Assembly: GCF_051401765.1 (NCBI RefSeq)
Contig: NW_027480504.1
Coordinates: 2,170,001-2,234,000 of the forward strand
Direction: 5' to 3'
Origin: Calliopsis andreniformis
Lineage: Eukaryota > Arthropoda > Insecta > Hymenoptera > Andrenidae
DNA: 64,000 nt
The position numbers and the translations under genes were made by a program. Shown here piece by piece: positions 42,201 to 56,407 of the stretch; position 1 is the first letter of the stretch; each line of letters begins with the position of its first letter. The notes under the pieces are model-generated. The model had not been told where the DNA came from. It made no database searches and worked only from the letters and a program-made list of their open reading frames with translations.

Positions 42201-45200
42201 CTCAATCTTCAATCCTCAATACTCAACCTTCAATAATCGATCCTCAATTCTCAATCCTCAATACTCAATCCCCAATCGTCAATCCTCAATCCCCAATCCT
42301 CAATCTTCAGTCCACAATCCTCAATCCTCAACCATCAACCCTCAATCTTCAATACTCAATACTCAATCTTCAATCCTCAATCCTCAATCCTCAATCCTCA
42401 ATCCTCAGTCCTCAATCATCAATCTACAATCCTCAATACTCAGTCTTCAATCCTCAATCCTCAATCCTCAATCCTCAATCCTCATTCTTCAATCCTCAAT
42501 ACACAATCCTCAATATTCAATCCTCAATCCTCAATCCTCAATTCTCAATCCTCAATCCTCAATCCTCAATATTCAACACTCAATCCTCAATCTTCAATCC
42601 TCAATCTTCAATCCTCAGTCCTCAATCCTCAATCCTCAATCATCATTCTTCAATCCTCAATACCCAATCCTCAATCTTCAATCCTCAATCCTCAATCCTC
42701 AATCCTCAATTCTCAATCCTCAATCCTCAGTCCTCAGTCCTCAAACCTCAATCCTCAATCCTCAGCCCTCATCCTCAATCCTCAATCCTCAATCCTCAAT
42801 CTTCAATCCTCAATACTCAACCTTCAATAATCAATCCTCAATTCTCAATCCTCAATACTCAAACCTCAATCGTCAACGCTCAATCCCCAATCCTCAGTCT
42901 TCAGTCCACAATCCTCAATCCTCAATCCTCAACCCTCAATCTTCAATACTCAATACTCAATCTTCAATCCTCAATCCTCAATCCTCATTCTTCAATCCTC
43001 AATACACAATCCTCAATACACAATCCTCAATATTCAATCCTGAATCCTCAATCCTCAATTCTCAATCCTCAATCCTGAATCCTCAATATTCAACACTCAA
43101 GCCTCAAACATCAATCCTCAATACTCAACCATCAATCCTCAATTCTCAATACTCAATAGAATATCCTGAATTCTCATGGTTCAACACTCAATCCACAATA
43201 TTCAATAATCAAATCTCAATCCTCAAACATCAATTCTCAACACTCAATACTCAACACTCAGTCCTCTCTCTTCAATCCTCCATCCTCAACCCTCAATCCT
43301 CAAGCGTCAATCCTCAATCCTCAATCCTCAACCCTCAATCCTCAGTCATCAATCCTCAATTCTCAGTCCTCAATACTCAATCCTCAATCGACAATCCTCA
43401 ATCCCCAATCCTCAATCTTCAATCCTCAATTCTCAATCCTCAATCCTCAATCCTCAATATTCAACACACAACCCTCAACCATCAATCCTCAACACTCAAC
43501 CATCAATCCTCAATTCTCAATACTCAATAGAATATCCTGAATTCTCATGGTTCAATACTCAATCCACAAAATTCAATAATCAAGTCTCAATCCTCAAACA
43601 TCAATTCTCAACACTCAATCCTCAATACTCAGTCCTCTCTCTTCAATCCTCCATCCTCAATACTCAACCCTCAATCCTCAATCCTCAATCCTCAACCCTC
43701 AATCCTCAATCCTCAACCCTCAATCTTCATTCCTCAAACCTCAATCCTCAACTCTCAGCCCTCATCCTCAATTCTCAATTCTCAATCCTCAATCCTCAAT
43801 CCCCAATCTTCAGTCCTCAATAATCTATCTCCAATGCTAGATCCTCAATCCCCAATCTTCAATCCTTAATCCTCAACGTTCAATCCTCATTCCCGAGTCC
43901 TCAATCTTCAATCCTCAATGCTCAATCCTCAATCCTCAATCATCATTCCTTAGTCCTCAGCCCTCAACCCTCAAACCTCAATCCTCAGCCCTCATCCTCA
44001 ATCCTCAATCCTCAAACCACAATCCTCAATCTTCAATCCTCAATACTCAACCTTCAATAACCGATCCTCAATTCTCAATCCTCAATACTCAATCCCCAAT
44101 CGTCAATCCTCAATCCCCAATCCTCAATCTTCAGTCCACAATCCTCAATCCTCAACCATCAACCCTCAATCTTCAATACTCAATACTCAATCTTCAATCC
44201 TCAATCCTCAATCCTCAATCCTCAATCCTCAGTCCTCAATCCTCAATCTACAATCCTCAATACTCAGTCTTCAATCCTCAATCCTCAATCCTCAATCCTC
44301 AATCCTCATTCTTCAATCCTCAATACACAATCCTCAATATTCAATCCTCAATCCTCAATCCTCAATTCTCAATCCTCAATCCTCAATCCTCAATATTCAA
44401 CACACAACCCTCAACCATCAATCCTCAATTCTCAATACTCAATAGAATATCCTGAATTCTCATGGTTCAATACTCAATCCACAAAATTCAATAATCAAGT
44501 CTCAATCCTCAAACATCAATTCTCAACACTCAATCCTCAATACTCAGTCCTCTCTCTTCAATCCTCCATCCTCAATACTCAACCCTCAATCCTCAGTCAT
44601 CAATACTCAATCTTCAATACTCAATCCTCAATCCTCAATCCTCAACCCTCAATCCACAATCCTCAACCCTCAGTCTTCATTCCTCAAACCTCAATCCTCA
44701 ACTCTCAGCCCTCATCCTCAATTCTCAATTCTCAATCCTCAATCCTCAATCCCCAATCTTCAGTCCTCAATAATCTATCTCCAATCCTAGATCCTCAATC
44801 CCCAATCTTCAATCCTTAATCCTCAACGTTCAATCCTCATTCCCGAGTCCTCAATCTTCAAACCTCAATGCTCAATCCTCAATCCTCAATCATCATTCCT
44901 TAATCCTCAGCCCTCAACCCTCAAACCTCAATCCTCAGCCCTCATCCTCAATCCTCAATCCTCAAACCACAATCCTCAATCTTCAATCCTCAATACTCAA
45001 CCTTCAATAATCGATCCTCAATTCTCAATCCTCAATACTCAATCCCCAATCGTCAATCCTCAATCCCCAATCCTCAATCTTCAGTCCACAATCCTCAATC
45101 CTCAACCCTCAACCCTCAATCTTCAATACTCAATACTCAATCTTCAATCCTCAATCCTCAATCCTCAATCCTCAATCCTCAGTCCTCAATCCTCAATCTA

Positions 45201-48200
45201 CAATCCTCAATACTCAGTCTTCAATCCTCAATCCTCAATCCTCAATCCTCAATCCTCATTCTTCAATCCTCAATACACAATCCTCAATATTCAATCCTCA
45301 ATCCTCAATCCTCAATTCTCAATCCTCAATCCTCAATCCTCAATATTCAACACTCAATCCTCAATCTTCAATCCTCAATCTTCAATCCTCAGTCCTCAAT
45401 ACTCAATCCTCAATCATCATTCTTCAATCCTCAATACCCAATCCTCAGTCTTCAGTCCACAATCCTCAATCCTCAATCCTCAACCCTCAATCTTCAATAC
45501 TCAATACTCAATCTTCAATCCTCAATCCTCAATCCTCAATCCTCAATCCTCAGTCCTCAATCCTCAATCTACAATCCTCAATACTCAGTCTTCAATCCTC
45601 AATCCTCAATGCTCAATCCTCAGTCCTCATTCTTCAATCCTCAAGACACAATCCTCAATATTCAATCCTCAATCCTCAATCCTCAATCCTCAATTCTCAA
45701 TCCTCAATCCTCAATCCTCAACCTTCAATCCTCAATACTCAGTACTCAATCCTCAATCCTCAATTCTCAGTCCTCAATACTCAATCCTCAATCGTCAATC
45801 CTCAATCCCCAATCCTCAATCTTCAATCCTCAATTCTCAATCCTCAATCCTCAATCCTCAATATTCAACACACAACCCTCAACCATCAATCCTCAACACT
45901 CAACCATCAATCCTCAATTCTCAATACTCAATAGAATATCCTGAATTCTCATGGTTCAATACTCAATCCACAAAATTCAATAATCAAGTCTCAATCCTCA
46001 AACATCAATTCTCAACTCTCAATCCTCAATACTCAGTCCTCTCTCTTCAATCCTCCATCCTCAATACTCAACCCTCAATCCTCAGTCATCAATCCACAAC
46101 CCTCAATCCTCAATCCTCAACCCTCAATCCTCATTCCTCAAACATCAATCCTCAACTCTCAGCCCTCATCCACAATTCTCAATTCTCAATTCTCAATCCT
46201 CAATCCTCAATCCCCAATCTTCAATCCTCAATAATCTATCTCCAATCCTAGATCCTCAATCCCCAATCTTCAATCCTTAATCCTCAACCTTCAATCATCA
46301 TTCCCCAGTCCTCAATCTTCAATCCTCAATGCTCAATCCTCAATCCTCAATCATCATTCCTCAATCCTCAGCCCTCAACCCTCAAACCTCAATCCTCAGC
46401 CCTCATCCTCAATCCTCAATCCTCAATCCTCAATCCTCAATCTTCAATCCTCAATACTCAACCTTCAATAATCGATCCCCAATTCTCAATCCTCAATACT
46501 CAATCCTCAATCGTCAATCCTCAATCCCCAATCCTCAATCTTCAGTCCACAATCCTCAACCCTCAACCCTCAACCCTCCATCTTCAATACTCAATACTCA
46601 ATCTTCAATCCTCAATCCTCAACCCTCAATCCTCAATCCTCAGTCCTCAATCCTCAATCTACAATCTTCAATACTCAGTCTTCAATCCTCAATCCTCAAT
46701 TCTCAATCCTCAATCCTCATTCTTCAATCCTCAATACACAATCCTCAATACACAATCCTCAATATTCAATACTCAATCCTCAATCCTCAATTCTCAATCC
46801 TCAATCCTGAATCCTCAATATTCAACACTCAAGCCTCAAACATCAATCCTCAATACTCAACCATCAATCCTCAATTCTCAATACTCAATAGAATATCCTG
46901 AATTCTCATGGTTCAACACTCAATCCACAATATTCAACAATCAAATCTCAATCCTCAAACATCAATTCTCAACACTCAATACTCAACACTCAGTCCTCTC
47001 TCTTCAATCCTCCATCCTCAACCCTCAATCCTCAAGCGTCAATCCTCAATCCTCAATCCTCAACCCTCAATCCTCAGTCCTCAATCCTCAATTCTCAGTC
47101 CTCAATACTCAATCCTCAATCGACAATCCTCAATCCCCAATCCTCAATCTTCAATCCTCAATTCTCAATCCTCAATCCTCAATCCTCAATATTCAACACA
47201 CAACCCTCAACCATCAATCCTCAACACTCAACCATCAATCCTCAATTCTCAATACTCAATAGAATATCCTGAATTCTCATGGTTCAATACTCAATCCACA
47301 AAATTCAATAATCAAGTCTCAATCCTCAAACATCAATTCTCAACACTCAATCCTCAATACTCAGTCCTCTCTCTTCAATCCTCCATCCTCAATACTCAAC
47401 CCTCAATCCTCAGTCATCAATACTCAATCTTCAATACTCAATCCTCAATCCTCAATCCTCAACCCTCAATCCTCAATCCTCAACCCTCAATCTTCATTCC
47501 TCAAACCTCAATCCTCAACTCTCAGCCCTCATCCTCAATTCTCAATTCTCAATCCTCAATCCTCAATCCCCAATCTTCAGTCCTCAATAATCTATCTCCA
47601 ATCCTAGATCCTCAATCCCCAATCTTCAATCCTTAATCCTCAACGTTCAATCCTCATTCCCGAGTCCTCAATCTTCAATCCTCAATGCTCAATCCTCAAT
47701 CCTCAATCATCATTCCTTAATCCTCAGCCCTCAACCCTCAAACCTCAATCCTCAGCCCTCATCCTCAATCCTCAATCCTCAAACCACAATCCTCAATCTT
47801 CAATCCTCAATACTCAACCTTCAATAATCGATCCTCAATTCCCAATCCTCAATACTCAATCCCCAATCGTCAATCCTCAATCCCCAATCCTCAATCTTCA
47901 GTCCACAATCCTCAATCCTCAACCATCAACCCTCAATCTTCAATACTCAATACTCAATCTTCAATCCTCAATCCTCAATCCTCAATCCTCAATCCTCAGT
48001 CCTCAATCCTCAATCTACAATCCTCAATACTCAGTCTTCAATCCTCAATCCTCAATCCTCAATCCTCAATCCTCATTCTTCAATCCTCAATACACAATCC
48101 TCAATATTCAATCCTCAATCCTCAATCCTCAATTCTCAATCCTCAATCCTCAATCCTGAATATTCAACACTCAATCCTCAATCTTCAATCCTCAATCTTC

Positions 48201-50830
48201 AATCCTCAGTCCTCAATCCTCAATCCTCAATCATCATTCTTCAATCCTCAATACCCAATCCTCAATCTTCAATCCTCAATCCTCAATCCTCAATCCTCAA
48301 TCCTCATTCTTCAATCCTCAATACACAATCCTCAATGCACAATCCTCAATTCTCAGCCCTCATCCTCAATCCTCAATCCTCAATCCTCAATCTTCAATCC
48401 TCAATACTCAACCTTCAATAATCAATCCTCAATTCTCAATCCTCAATACTCAAACCTCAATCGTCAACCCTCAATCCCCAATCCTCAGTGTTCAGTCCAC
48501 AATCCTCAATCCTCAATCCTCAACCCTCAATCTTCAATACTCAATACTCAATCTTCAATCCTCAATCCTCCATCCTCAATCCTCAATCCTCAGTCCTCAA
48601 TCCTCAATCTACAATCCTCAATACTCAGTCTTCAATACTCAATCCTCAATGCTCAATCCTCAGTCCTCATTCTTCAATCCTCAATACACAATCCTCAATA
48701 TTCAATCCTCAATCCTCAATCCTCAATCCTCAATTCTCAATCCTCAATCCTCAATCCTCAACCTTCAATCCTCAATACTCAATACTCAATCCTCAATCCT
48801 CAATTCTCAGTCCTCAATACTCAATCCTCAATCGTCAATCCTCAATCCCCAATCCTCAATCTTCAATCCTCAATTCTCAATCCTCAATCCTCAATCCTCA
48901 ATATTCAACACACAACCCTCAACCATCAATCCTCAACACTCAACCATCAATCCTCAATTCTCAATACTCAATAGAATATCCTGAATTCTCATGGTTCAAT
49001 ACTCAATTCACAAAATTCAATAATCAAGTCTCAATCCTCAAACATCAATTCTCAACACTCAATCCTCAATACTCAGTCCTCTCTCTTCAATCCTCCATCC
49101 TCAATACTCAACCCTCAATCCTCAGTCATCAATCCTCAACCCTCAATCCTCAATCCTCAACCCTCAATCCTCATTCCTCAAACATCAATCCTCAACTCTC
49201 AGCCCTCATCCTCAATTCTCAATTCTCAATTCTCAATCCTCAATCCTCAATCCCCAATCTTCAATCCTCAATAATCTATCTCCAATCCTAGATCCTCAAT
49301 CCCCAATCTTCAATCCTTAATCCTCAACCTTCAATCATCATTCCCCAGTCCTCAATCTTCAATCCTCAATGCTCAATCCTCAATCCTCAATCATCATTCC
49401 TCAATCCTCAGCCCTCAACCCTCAAACCTCAATCCTCAGCCCTCATCCTCAATCCTCAATCCTCAATCCTCAATCCTCAATCTTCAATCCTCAATACTCA
49501 ACCTTCAATAATCGATCCTCAATTCTCAATCCTCAATACTCAATCCTCAATCGTCAATCCTCAATCCCCAATCCTCAATCTTCAGTCCACAATCCTCAAT
49601 CCTCAACCCTCAACCCTCCATCTTCAATACTCAATACTCAATCTTCAATCCTCAATCCTCAACCCTCAATACTCAATCCTCAGTCCTCAATCCTCAATCT
49701 ACAATCTTCAATACTCAGTCTTCAATCCTCAATCCTCAATCCTCAATCCTCAATCCTCATTCTTCAATCCTCAATACACAATCCTCAATACACAATCCTC
49801 AATCCCCAATCCTCAATCTTCAATCCTCAATTCTCAATCCTCAATCCTCAATCCTCAATATTCAACACACAACCCTCAACCATCAATCCTCAACACTCAA
49901 CCATCAATCCTCAATTCTCAATACTCAATAGAATATCCTGAATTCTCATGGTTCAATACTCAATCCACAAAATTCAATAATCAAGTCTCAATCCTCAAAC
50001 ATCAATTCTCAAAACTCAATCCTCAATACTCAGTCCTCTCTCTTCAATCCTCCATCCTCAATACTCAACCCTCAATCCTGAGTCATCAATACTCAATCTT
50101 CAATACTCAATCCTCAATCCTCAATCCTCAATCCTCAACCCTCAATCCTCAGTCCTCAACCCTCAATCTTCATTCCTCAAACCTCAATCCTCAACTCTCA
50201 GCCCTCATCCTCAATTCTCAATTCTCAATCCTCAATCCTCAATCCCCAATCTTCAGTCCTCAATAATCTATCTCCAATCCTAGATCCTCAATCCCCAATC
50301 TTCAATCCTTAATCCTCAACGTTCAATCCTCATTCCCGAGTCCTCAATCTTCAATCCTCAATGCTCAATCCTCAATCCTCAATCATCATTCCTTAATCCT
50401 CAGCCCTCAACCCTCAAACCTCAATCCTCAGCCATCATCCTCAATCCTCAATCCTCAAACCACAATCCTCAATCTTCAATCCTCAATACTCAACCTTCAA
50501 TAATCGATCCTCAATTCTCAATCCTCAATACTCAATCCCCAATCGTCAATCCTCAATCCCCAAACCTCAATCTTCAGTCCACAATCCTCAATCCTCAACC
50601 ATCAACCCTCAATCTTCAATACTCAATACTCAATCTTCAATCCTCAATCCTCAATCCTCAATCCTCAATCCTCAGTCCTCAATCCTCAATCTACAATCCT
50701 CAATACTCAGTCTTCAATCCTCAATCCTCAATCCTCAATCCTCAATCCTCATTCTTCAATCCTCAATACACAATCCTCAATATTCAATCCTCAATCCTCA
50801 ATCCTCAATTCTCAATCCTCAATCCTCAAT
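30240..50830. repeat. Core domain III: long mosaic of higher-order units
   Basis: L1 EcoRI sites are at 30591, 30962, 31919, 33631, 34574, 34875, 36587, 37544, 38885, 39842, 41330, 41680, 43168, 43539, 44454, 45943, 46900, 47271, 48983 and 49940. Spacings repeat: 371 (or 350, 301), 957 (or 943, 915), 1712 (or 1341) and 1488. Beta boxes are 30591, 34574, 41330, 43168 and 46900; the rest are alpha. Subfamilies A and B mostly alternate (A near 31310, 33979, 36937, 39234, 46286, 49334; B AACGTT at 32290, 35246, 37915, 40213, 42051, 43875, 44825, 47642, 50318), with four B units in a row at 40-45 kb. Copies look nearly identical over hundreds of bases. Confidence 0.85.
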
Positions 50831-52696
50831 CCTCAATCCTCAATCCTCAATTCTCAATCCTCAATCCTGAATCCTCAATATTCAACACTCAAGCCTCAAA
50901 CATCAATCCTCAATACTCAACCATCAATCCTCAATTCTCAATGCTCAATAGAATATCCTGAATTCTCATGGTTCAACACTCAATCCACAATATTCAATAA
51001 TCAAATCTCAATCCTCAAACATCAATTCTCAACACTCAATACTCAACACTCAGTCCTCTCTCTTCAATCCTCCATCCTTAACCCTCAATCCTCAAGCGTC
51101 AATCCTCAATCCTCAATCCTCAACCCTCAATCCTCAGTCCTCAATCCTCAATTCTCAGTCCTCAATACTCAATCCTCAATCGACAATCCTCAATCCCCAA
51201 TCCTCAATCTTCAATCCTCAATTCTCAATCCTCAATCCTCAATCCTCAATATTCAACACACAACCCTCAACCATCAATCCTCAACACTCAACCATCAATC
51301 CTCAATTCTCAATACTCAATAGAATATCCTGAATTCTCATGGTTCAATACTCAATCCACAAAATTCAATAATCAAGTCTCAATCCTCAAACATCTATTCT
51401 CAACACTCAATCCTCAATACTCAGTCCTCTCTCTTCAATCCTCCATCCTCAATACTCAACCCTCAATCCTCAGTCATCAATACTCAATCTTCAATACTCA
51501 ATCCTCAATCCTCAATCCTCAACCCTCAATCCTCAATCCTCAACCCTCAATCTTCATTCCTCAAACCTCAATCCTCAACTCTCAGCCCTCATCCTCAATT
51601 CTCAATTCTCAATCCTCAATCCTCAATCCCCAATCTTCAGTCCTCAATAATCTATCTCCAATCCTAGATCCTCAATCCCCAATCTTCAATCCTTAATCCT
51701 CAACGTTCAATCCTCATTCCCGAGTCCTCAATCTTCAATCCTCAATGCTCAATCCTCAATCCTCAATCATCATTCCTTAATCCTCAGCCCTCAACCCTCA
51801 AACCTCAATCCTCAGCCCTCATCCTCAATCCTCAATCCTCAAACCACAATCCTCAATCTTCAATCCTCAATACTCAACCTTCAATAATCGATCCTCAATT
51901 CTCAATCCTCAATACTCAATCCCCAATCGTCAATCCTCAATCCCCAATCCTCAATCTTCAGTCCACAATCCTCAATCCTCAACCATCAACCCTCAATCTT
52001 CAATACTCAATACTCAGTCTTCAATCCTCAATCCTCAATCCTCAATCCTCAATCCTCAGTCCTCAATCCTCAATCTACAATCCACAATACTCAGTCTTCA
52101 ATCCTCAATCCTCAATCCTCAATCCTCAATGCTCATTCTTCAATCCTCAATACACAATCCTCAATATTCAATCCTCAATCCTCAATCCTCAATTCTCAAT
52201 CCTCAATCCTCAATCCTCAAAATTCAACACTCAATCCTCAATCTTCAATCCTCAATCTTCAATCCTCAGTCCTCAATCCTCAATCCTCAATCATCATTCT
52301 TCAATCCTCAATACCCAATCCTCAATCTTCAATCCTCAATCCTCAATCCTCAATCCTCAATTCTCAATCCTCAATCCTCAGTCCTCAGTCCTCAAACCTC
52401 ATTCCTCAATCCTCAGCCCTCATCCTCAATCCTCAATCCTCAATCCTCAATCCTCAATCTTCAATCCTCAATACTCAACCTTCAATAATCAATCCTCAAT
52501 TCTCAATCCTCAATACTCAAACCTCAATCGTCAACCCTCAATCCCCAATCCTCAGTTTTCAGTCCACAATCCTCAATCCTCAATCCTCAACCCTCAATCT
52601 TCAATACTCAATACTCAATCTTCAATCCTCAATCCTCAATCCTCATTCTTCAATCCTCAATACACAATCCTCAATACACAATCCTCAATATTCAAT
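50830..52696. repeat. 1.86-kb higher-order unit, type A copy 1
   Basis: It contains a beta L1 box (50960), an alpha L1 box 371 bp on (51331), a subfamily B marker (51702) and a ClaI site, and ends before TGAATCCTCAATATTC upstream of the next beta box. Private changes are CATCCTTAACCCTC (51073), CCACAATACTCAG (52082) and CAGTTTTCAGTCC (52552). Length by beta-to-beta distance is 1866. Confidence 0.87.
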
Positions 52697-54555
52697 CCTC
52701 AATCCTCAATCCTCAATTCTCAATCCTCAATCCTGAATCCTCAATATTCAACACTCAAGCCTCAAACATCAATCCTCAATACTCAACCATCAATCCTCAA
52801 TTCTCAATACTCAATAGAATATCCTGAATTCTCATGGTTCAACACTCAATCCACAATATTCAATAATCAAATCTCAATCCTCAAACATCAATTCTCAACA
52901 CTCAATACTCAACACTCAGTCCTCTCTCTTCAATCCTCCATCCTCAACCCTCAATCCTCAAGCGTCAATCCTCAATCCTCAATCCTCAACCCTCAATCCT
53001 CTGTCCTCAATCCTCAATTCTCAGTCCTCAATACTCAATCCTCAATCGACAATCCTCAATCCCCAATCCTCAATCTTCAATCCTCAATTCTCAATCCTCA
53101 ATCCTCAATCCTCAATATTCAACACACAACCCTCAACCATCAATCCTCAACACTCAACCATCAATCCTCAATTCTCAATACTCAATAGAATATCCTGAAT
53201 TCTTATGGTTCAATACTCAATCCACAAAATTCAATAATCAAGTCTCAATCCTCAAACATCAATTCTCAACACTCAATCCTCAATACTCAGTCCTCTCTCT
53301 TCAATCCTCCATCCTCAATACTCAACCCTCAATCCTCAGTCATCAATACTCAATCTTCAATACTCAATCCTCAATCCTCAATCCTCAACCCTCAATCCTC
53401 AATCCTCAACCCTCAATCTTCATTCCTCAAACCTCAATCCTCAACTCTCAGCCCTCATCCTCAATTCTCAATTCTCAATCCTCAATCCTCAATCCCCAAT
53501 CTTCAGTCCTCAATAATCTATCTCCAATGCTAGATCCTCAATCCCCAATCTTCAATCCTTAATCCTCAACGTTCAATCCTCATTCCCGAGTCCTCAATCT
53601 TCAATCCTCAATGCTCAATCCTCAATCCTCAATCATCATTCCTTAGTCCTCAGCCCTCAACCCTCAAACCTCAATCCTCAGCCCTCATCCTCAATCCTCA
53701 AATCTCAAACCACAATCCTCAATCTTCAATCCTCAATACTCAACCTTCAATAATCGATCCTCAATTCTCAATCCTCAATACTCAATCCCCAATCGTCAAT
53801 CCTCAATCCCCAATCCTCAATCTTCAGTCCACAATCCTCAATCCTCAACCATCAACCCTCAATCTTCAATACTCAATACTCAATCTTCAATCCTCAATCC
53901 TCAATCCTCAATCCTCAATCCTCAGTCCTCAATCCTCAATCTACAATCCTCAATACTCAGTCTTCAATCCTCAATCCTCAATCCTCAATCCTCAATCCTC
54001 ATTCTTCAATCCTCAATACACAATCCTCAATATTCAATCCTCAATCCTCAATCCTCAATTCTCAATCCTCAATCCTCAATCCTCAATATTCAACACTCAA
54101 TCCTCAATCTTCAATCCTCAATCTTCAATCCTCAGTCCTCAATCCTCAATCCTCAATCATCATTCTTCAATCCTCAATACCCAATCCTCAATCTTCAATC
54201 CTCAATCCTCAATCCTCAATCCTCAATTCTCAATCCTCAATCCTCAGTCCTCAGTCCTCAAACCTCAATCCTCAATCCTCAGCCCTCATCCTCAATCCTC
54301 AATCCTCAATCCTCAACCTTCAATCCTCAATACTCAACCTTCAATAATCAATCCTCAATTCTCAATCCTCAATACTCAAACCTCAATCGTCAACCCTCAA
54401 TCCCCAATCCTCAGTCTTCAGTCCACAATCCTCAATCCTCAATCCTCAACCCTCAATCTTCAATACTCAATACTCAATCTTCAATCCTCAATCCTCAATC
54501 CTCATTCTTCAATCCTCAATACACAATCCTCAATACACAACCCTCAATATTCAAT
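52696..54555. repeat. 1.86-kb higher-order unit, type B copy 1
   Basis: L1 sites are 52826 and 53197 (the second followed by TTATGG, a private change) and the AACGTT marker is 53568. Private changes relative to its neighbours are CTCTGTCC (52999), CAATGCTAGATCC (53526) and CCTTAGTCC (53641). Beta-to-beta length is 1859. Confidence 0.87.
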
Positions 54556-56407
54556 CCTCAATCCTCAATCCTCAATTCTCAATCCTCAATCCTGAATCCT
54601 CAATATTCAACACTCAAGCCTCAAACATCAATCCTCAATACTCAACCATCAATCCTCAATTCTCAATACTCAATAGAATATCCTGAATTCTGATGGTTCA
54701 ACACTCAATCCACAATATTCAATAATCAAATCTCAATCCTCAAACATCAATTCTCAACACTCAATACTCAACACTCAGTCCTCTCTCTTCAATCCTCCAT
54801 CCTTAACCCTCAATCCTCAAGCGTCAATCCTCAATCCTCAATCCTCAACCCTCAATCCTCAGTCCTCAATCCTCAATTCTCAGTCCTCAATACTCAATCC
54901 TCAATCGACAATCCTCAATCCCCAATCCTCAATCTTCAATCCTCAATTCTCAATCCTCAATCCTCAATCCTCAATATTCAACACACAACCCTCAACCATC
55001 AATCCTCAACACTCAACCATCAATCCTCAATTCTCAATACTCAATAGAATATCCTGAATTCTCATGGTTCAATACTCAATCCACAAAATTCAATAATCAA
55101 GTCTCAATCCTCAAACATCAATTCTCAACACTCAATCCTCAATACTCAGTCCTCTCTCTTCAATCCTCCATCCTCAATACTCAACCCTCAATCCTCAGTC
55201 ATCAATACTCAATCTTCAATACTCAATCCTCAATCCTCAATCCTCAACCCTCAATCCTCAATCCTCAACCCTCAATCTTCATTCCTCAAACCTCAATCCT
55301 CAACTCTCAGCCCTCATCCTCAATTCTCAATTCTCAATCCTCAATCCTCAATCCCCAATCTTCAGTCCTCAATAATCTACCTCCAATCCTAGATCCTCAA
55401 TCCCCAATCTTCAATCCTTAATCCTCAACGTTCAATCCTCATTCCCGAGTCCTCAATCTTCAATCCTCAATGCTCAATCCTCAATCCTCAATCATCATTC
55501 CTTAATCCTCAGCCCTCAACCCTCAAACCTCAATCCTCAGCCCTCATCCTCAATCCTCAATCCTCAAACCACAATCCTCAATCTTCAATCCTCAATACTC
55601 AACCTTCAATAATCGATCCTCAATTCTCAATCCTCAATACTCAATCCCCAATCGTCAATCCTCAATCCCCAATCCTCAATCTTCAGTCCACAATCCTCAA
55701 TCCTCAACCATCAACCCTCAATCTTCAATACTCAATACTCAATCTTCAATCCTCAATCCTCAATCCTCAATCCTCAATCCTCAGTCCTCAATCCTCAATC
55801 TACAATCCACAATACTCAGTCTTCAATCCTCAATCCTCAATCCTCAATCCTCATTCTTCAATCCTCAATACACAATCCTCAATATTCAATCCTCAATCCT
55901 CAATCCTCAATTCTCAATCCTCAATCCTCAATCCTCAATATTCAACACTCAATCCTCAATCTTCAATCCTCAATCTTCAATCCTCAGTCCTCAATCCTCA
56001 ATCCTCAATCATCATTCTTCAATCCTCAATACCCAATCCTCAATCTTCAATCCTCAATCCTCAATCCTCAATCCTCAATTCTCAATCCTCAATCCTCAGT
56101 CCTCAGTCCTCAAACCTCAATCCTCAATCCTCAGCCCTCATCCTCAATCCTCAATCCTCAATCCTCAATCTTCAATCCTCAATACTCAACCTTCAATAAT
56201 CAATCCTCAATTCTCAATCCTCAATACTCAAACCTCAATCGTCAACCCTCAATCCCCAATCCTCAGTTTTCAGTCCACAATCCTCAATCCTCAATCCTCA
56301 ACCCTCAATCTTCAATACTCAATACTCAATCTTCAATCCTCAATCCTCAATCCTCATTCTTCAATCCTCAATACACAATCCTCAATACACAATCCTCAAT
56401 ATTCAAT
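54555..56407. repeat. 1.86-kb higher-order unit, type A copy 2
   Basis: L1 sites are 54685 (followed by TCTGATGG) and 55056, marker AACGTT at 55427. It shares CATCCTTAACCCTC, CCACAATACTCAG and CAGTTTTCAGTCC with the unit two places upstream, not with its immediate neighbour. Beta-to-beta length is 1852, two heptamers shorter than type A copy 1. Confidence 0.87.

Noticed and set aside
14549..48984. Recurrent 111-codon frame (14549, 19027, 26239, 33297, 36253, 45609, 48649) as a conserved small gene family
   Set aside because: As with the 190-codon frame, start (CAATGCTCAATCCTCAGTCC) and stop (TGA in L1) are fixed parts of the higher-order unit, and the product is pure heptad repeat. Identity among copies reflects unit homogenisation.
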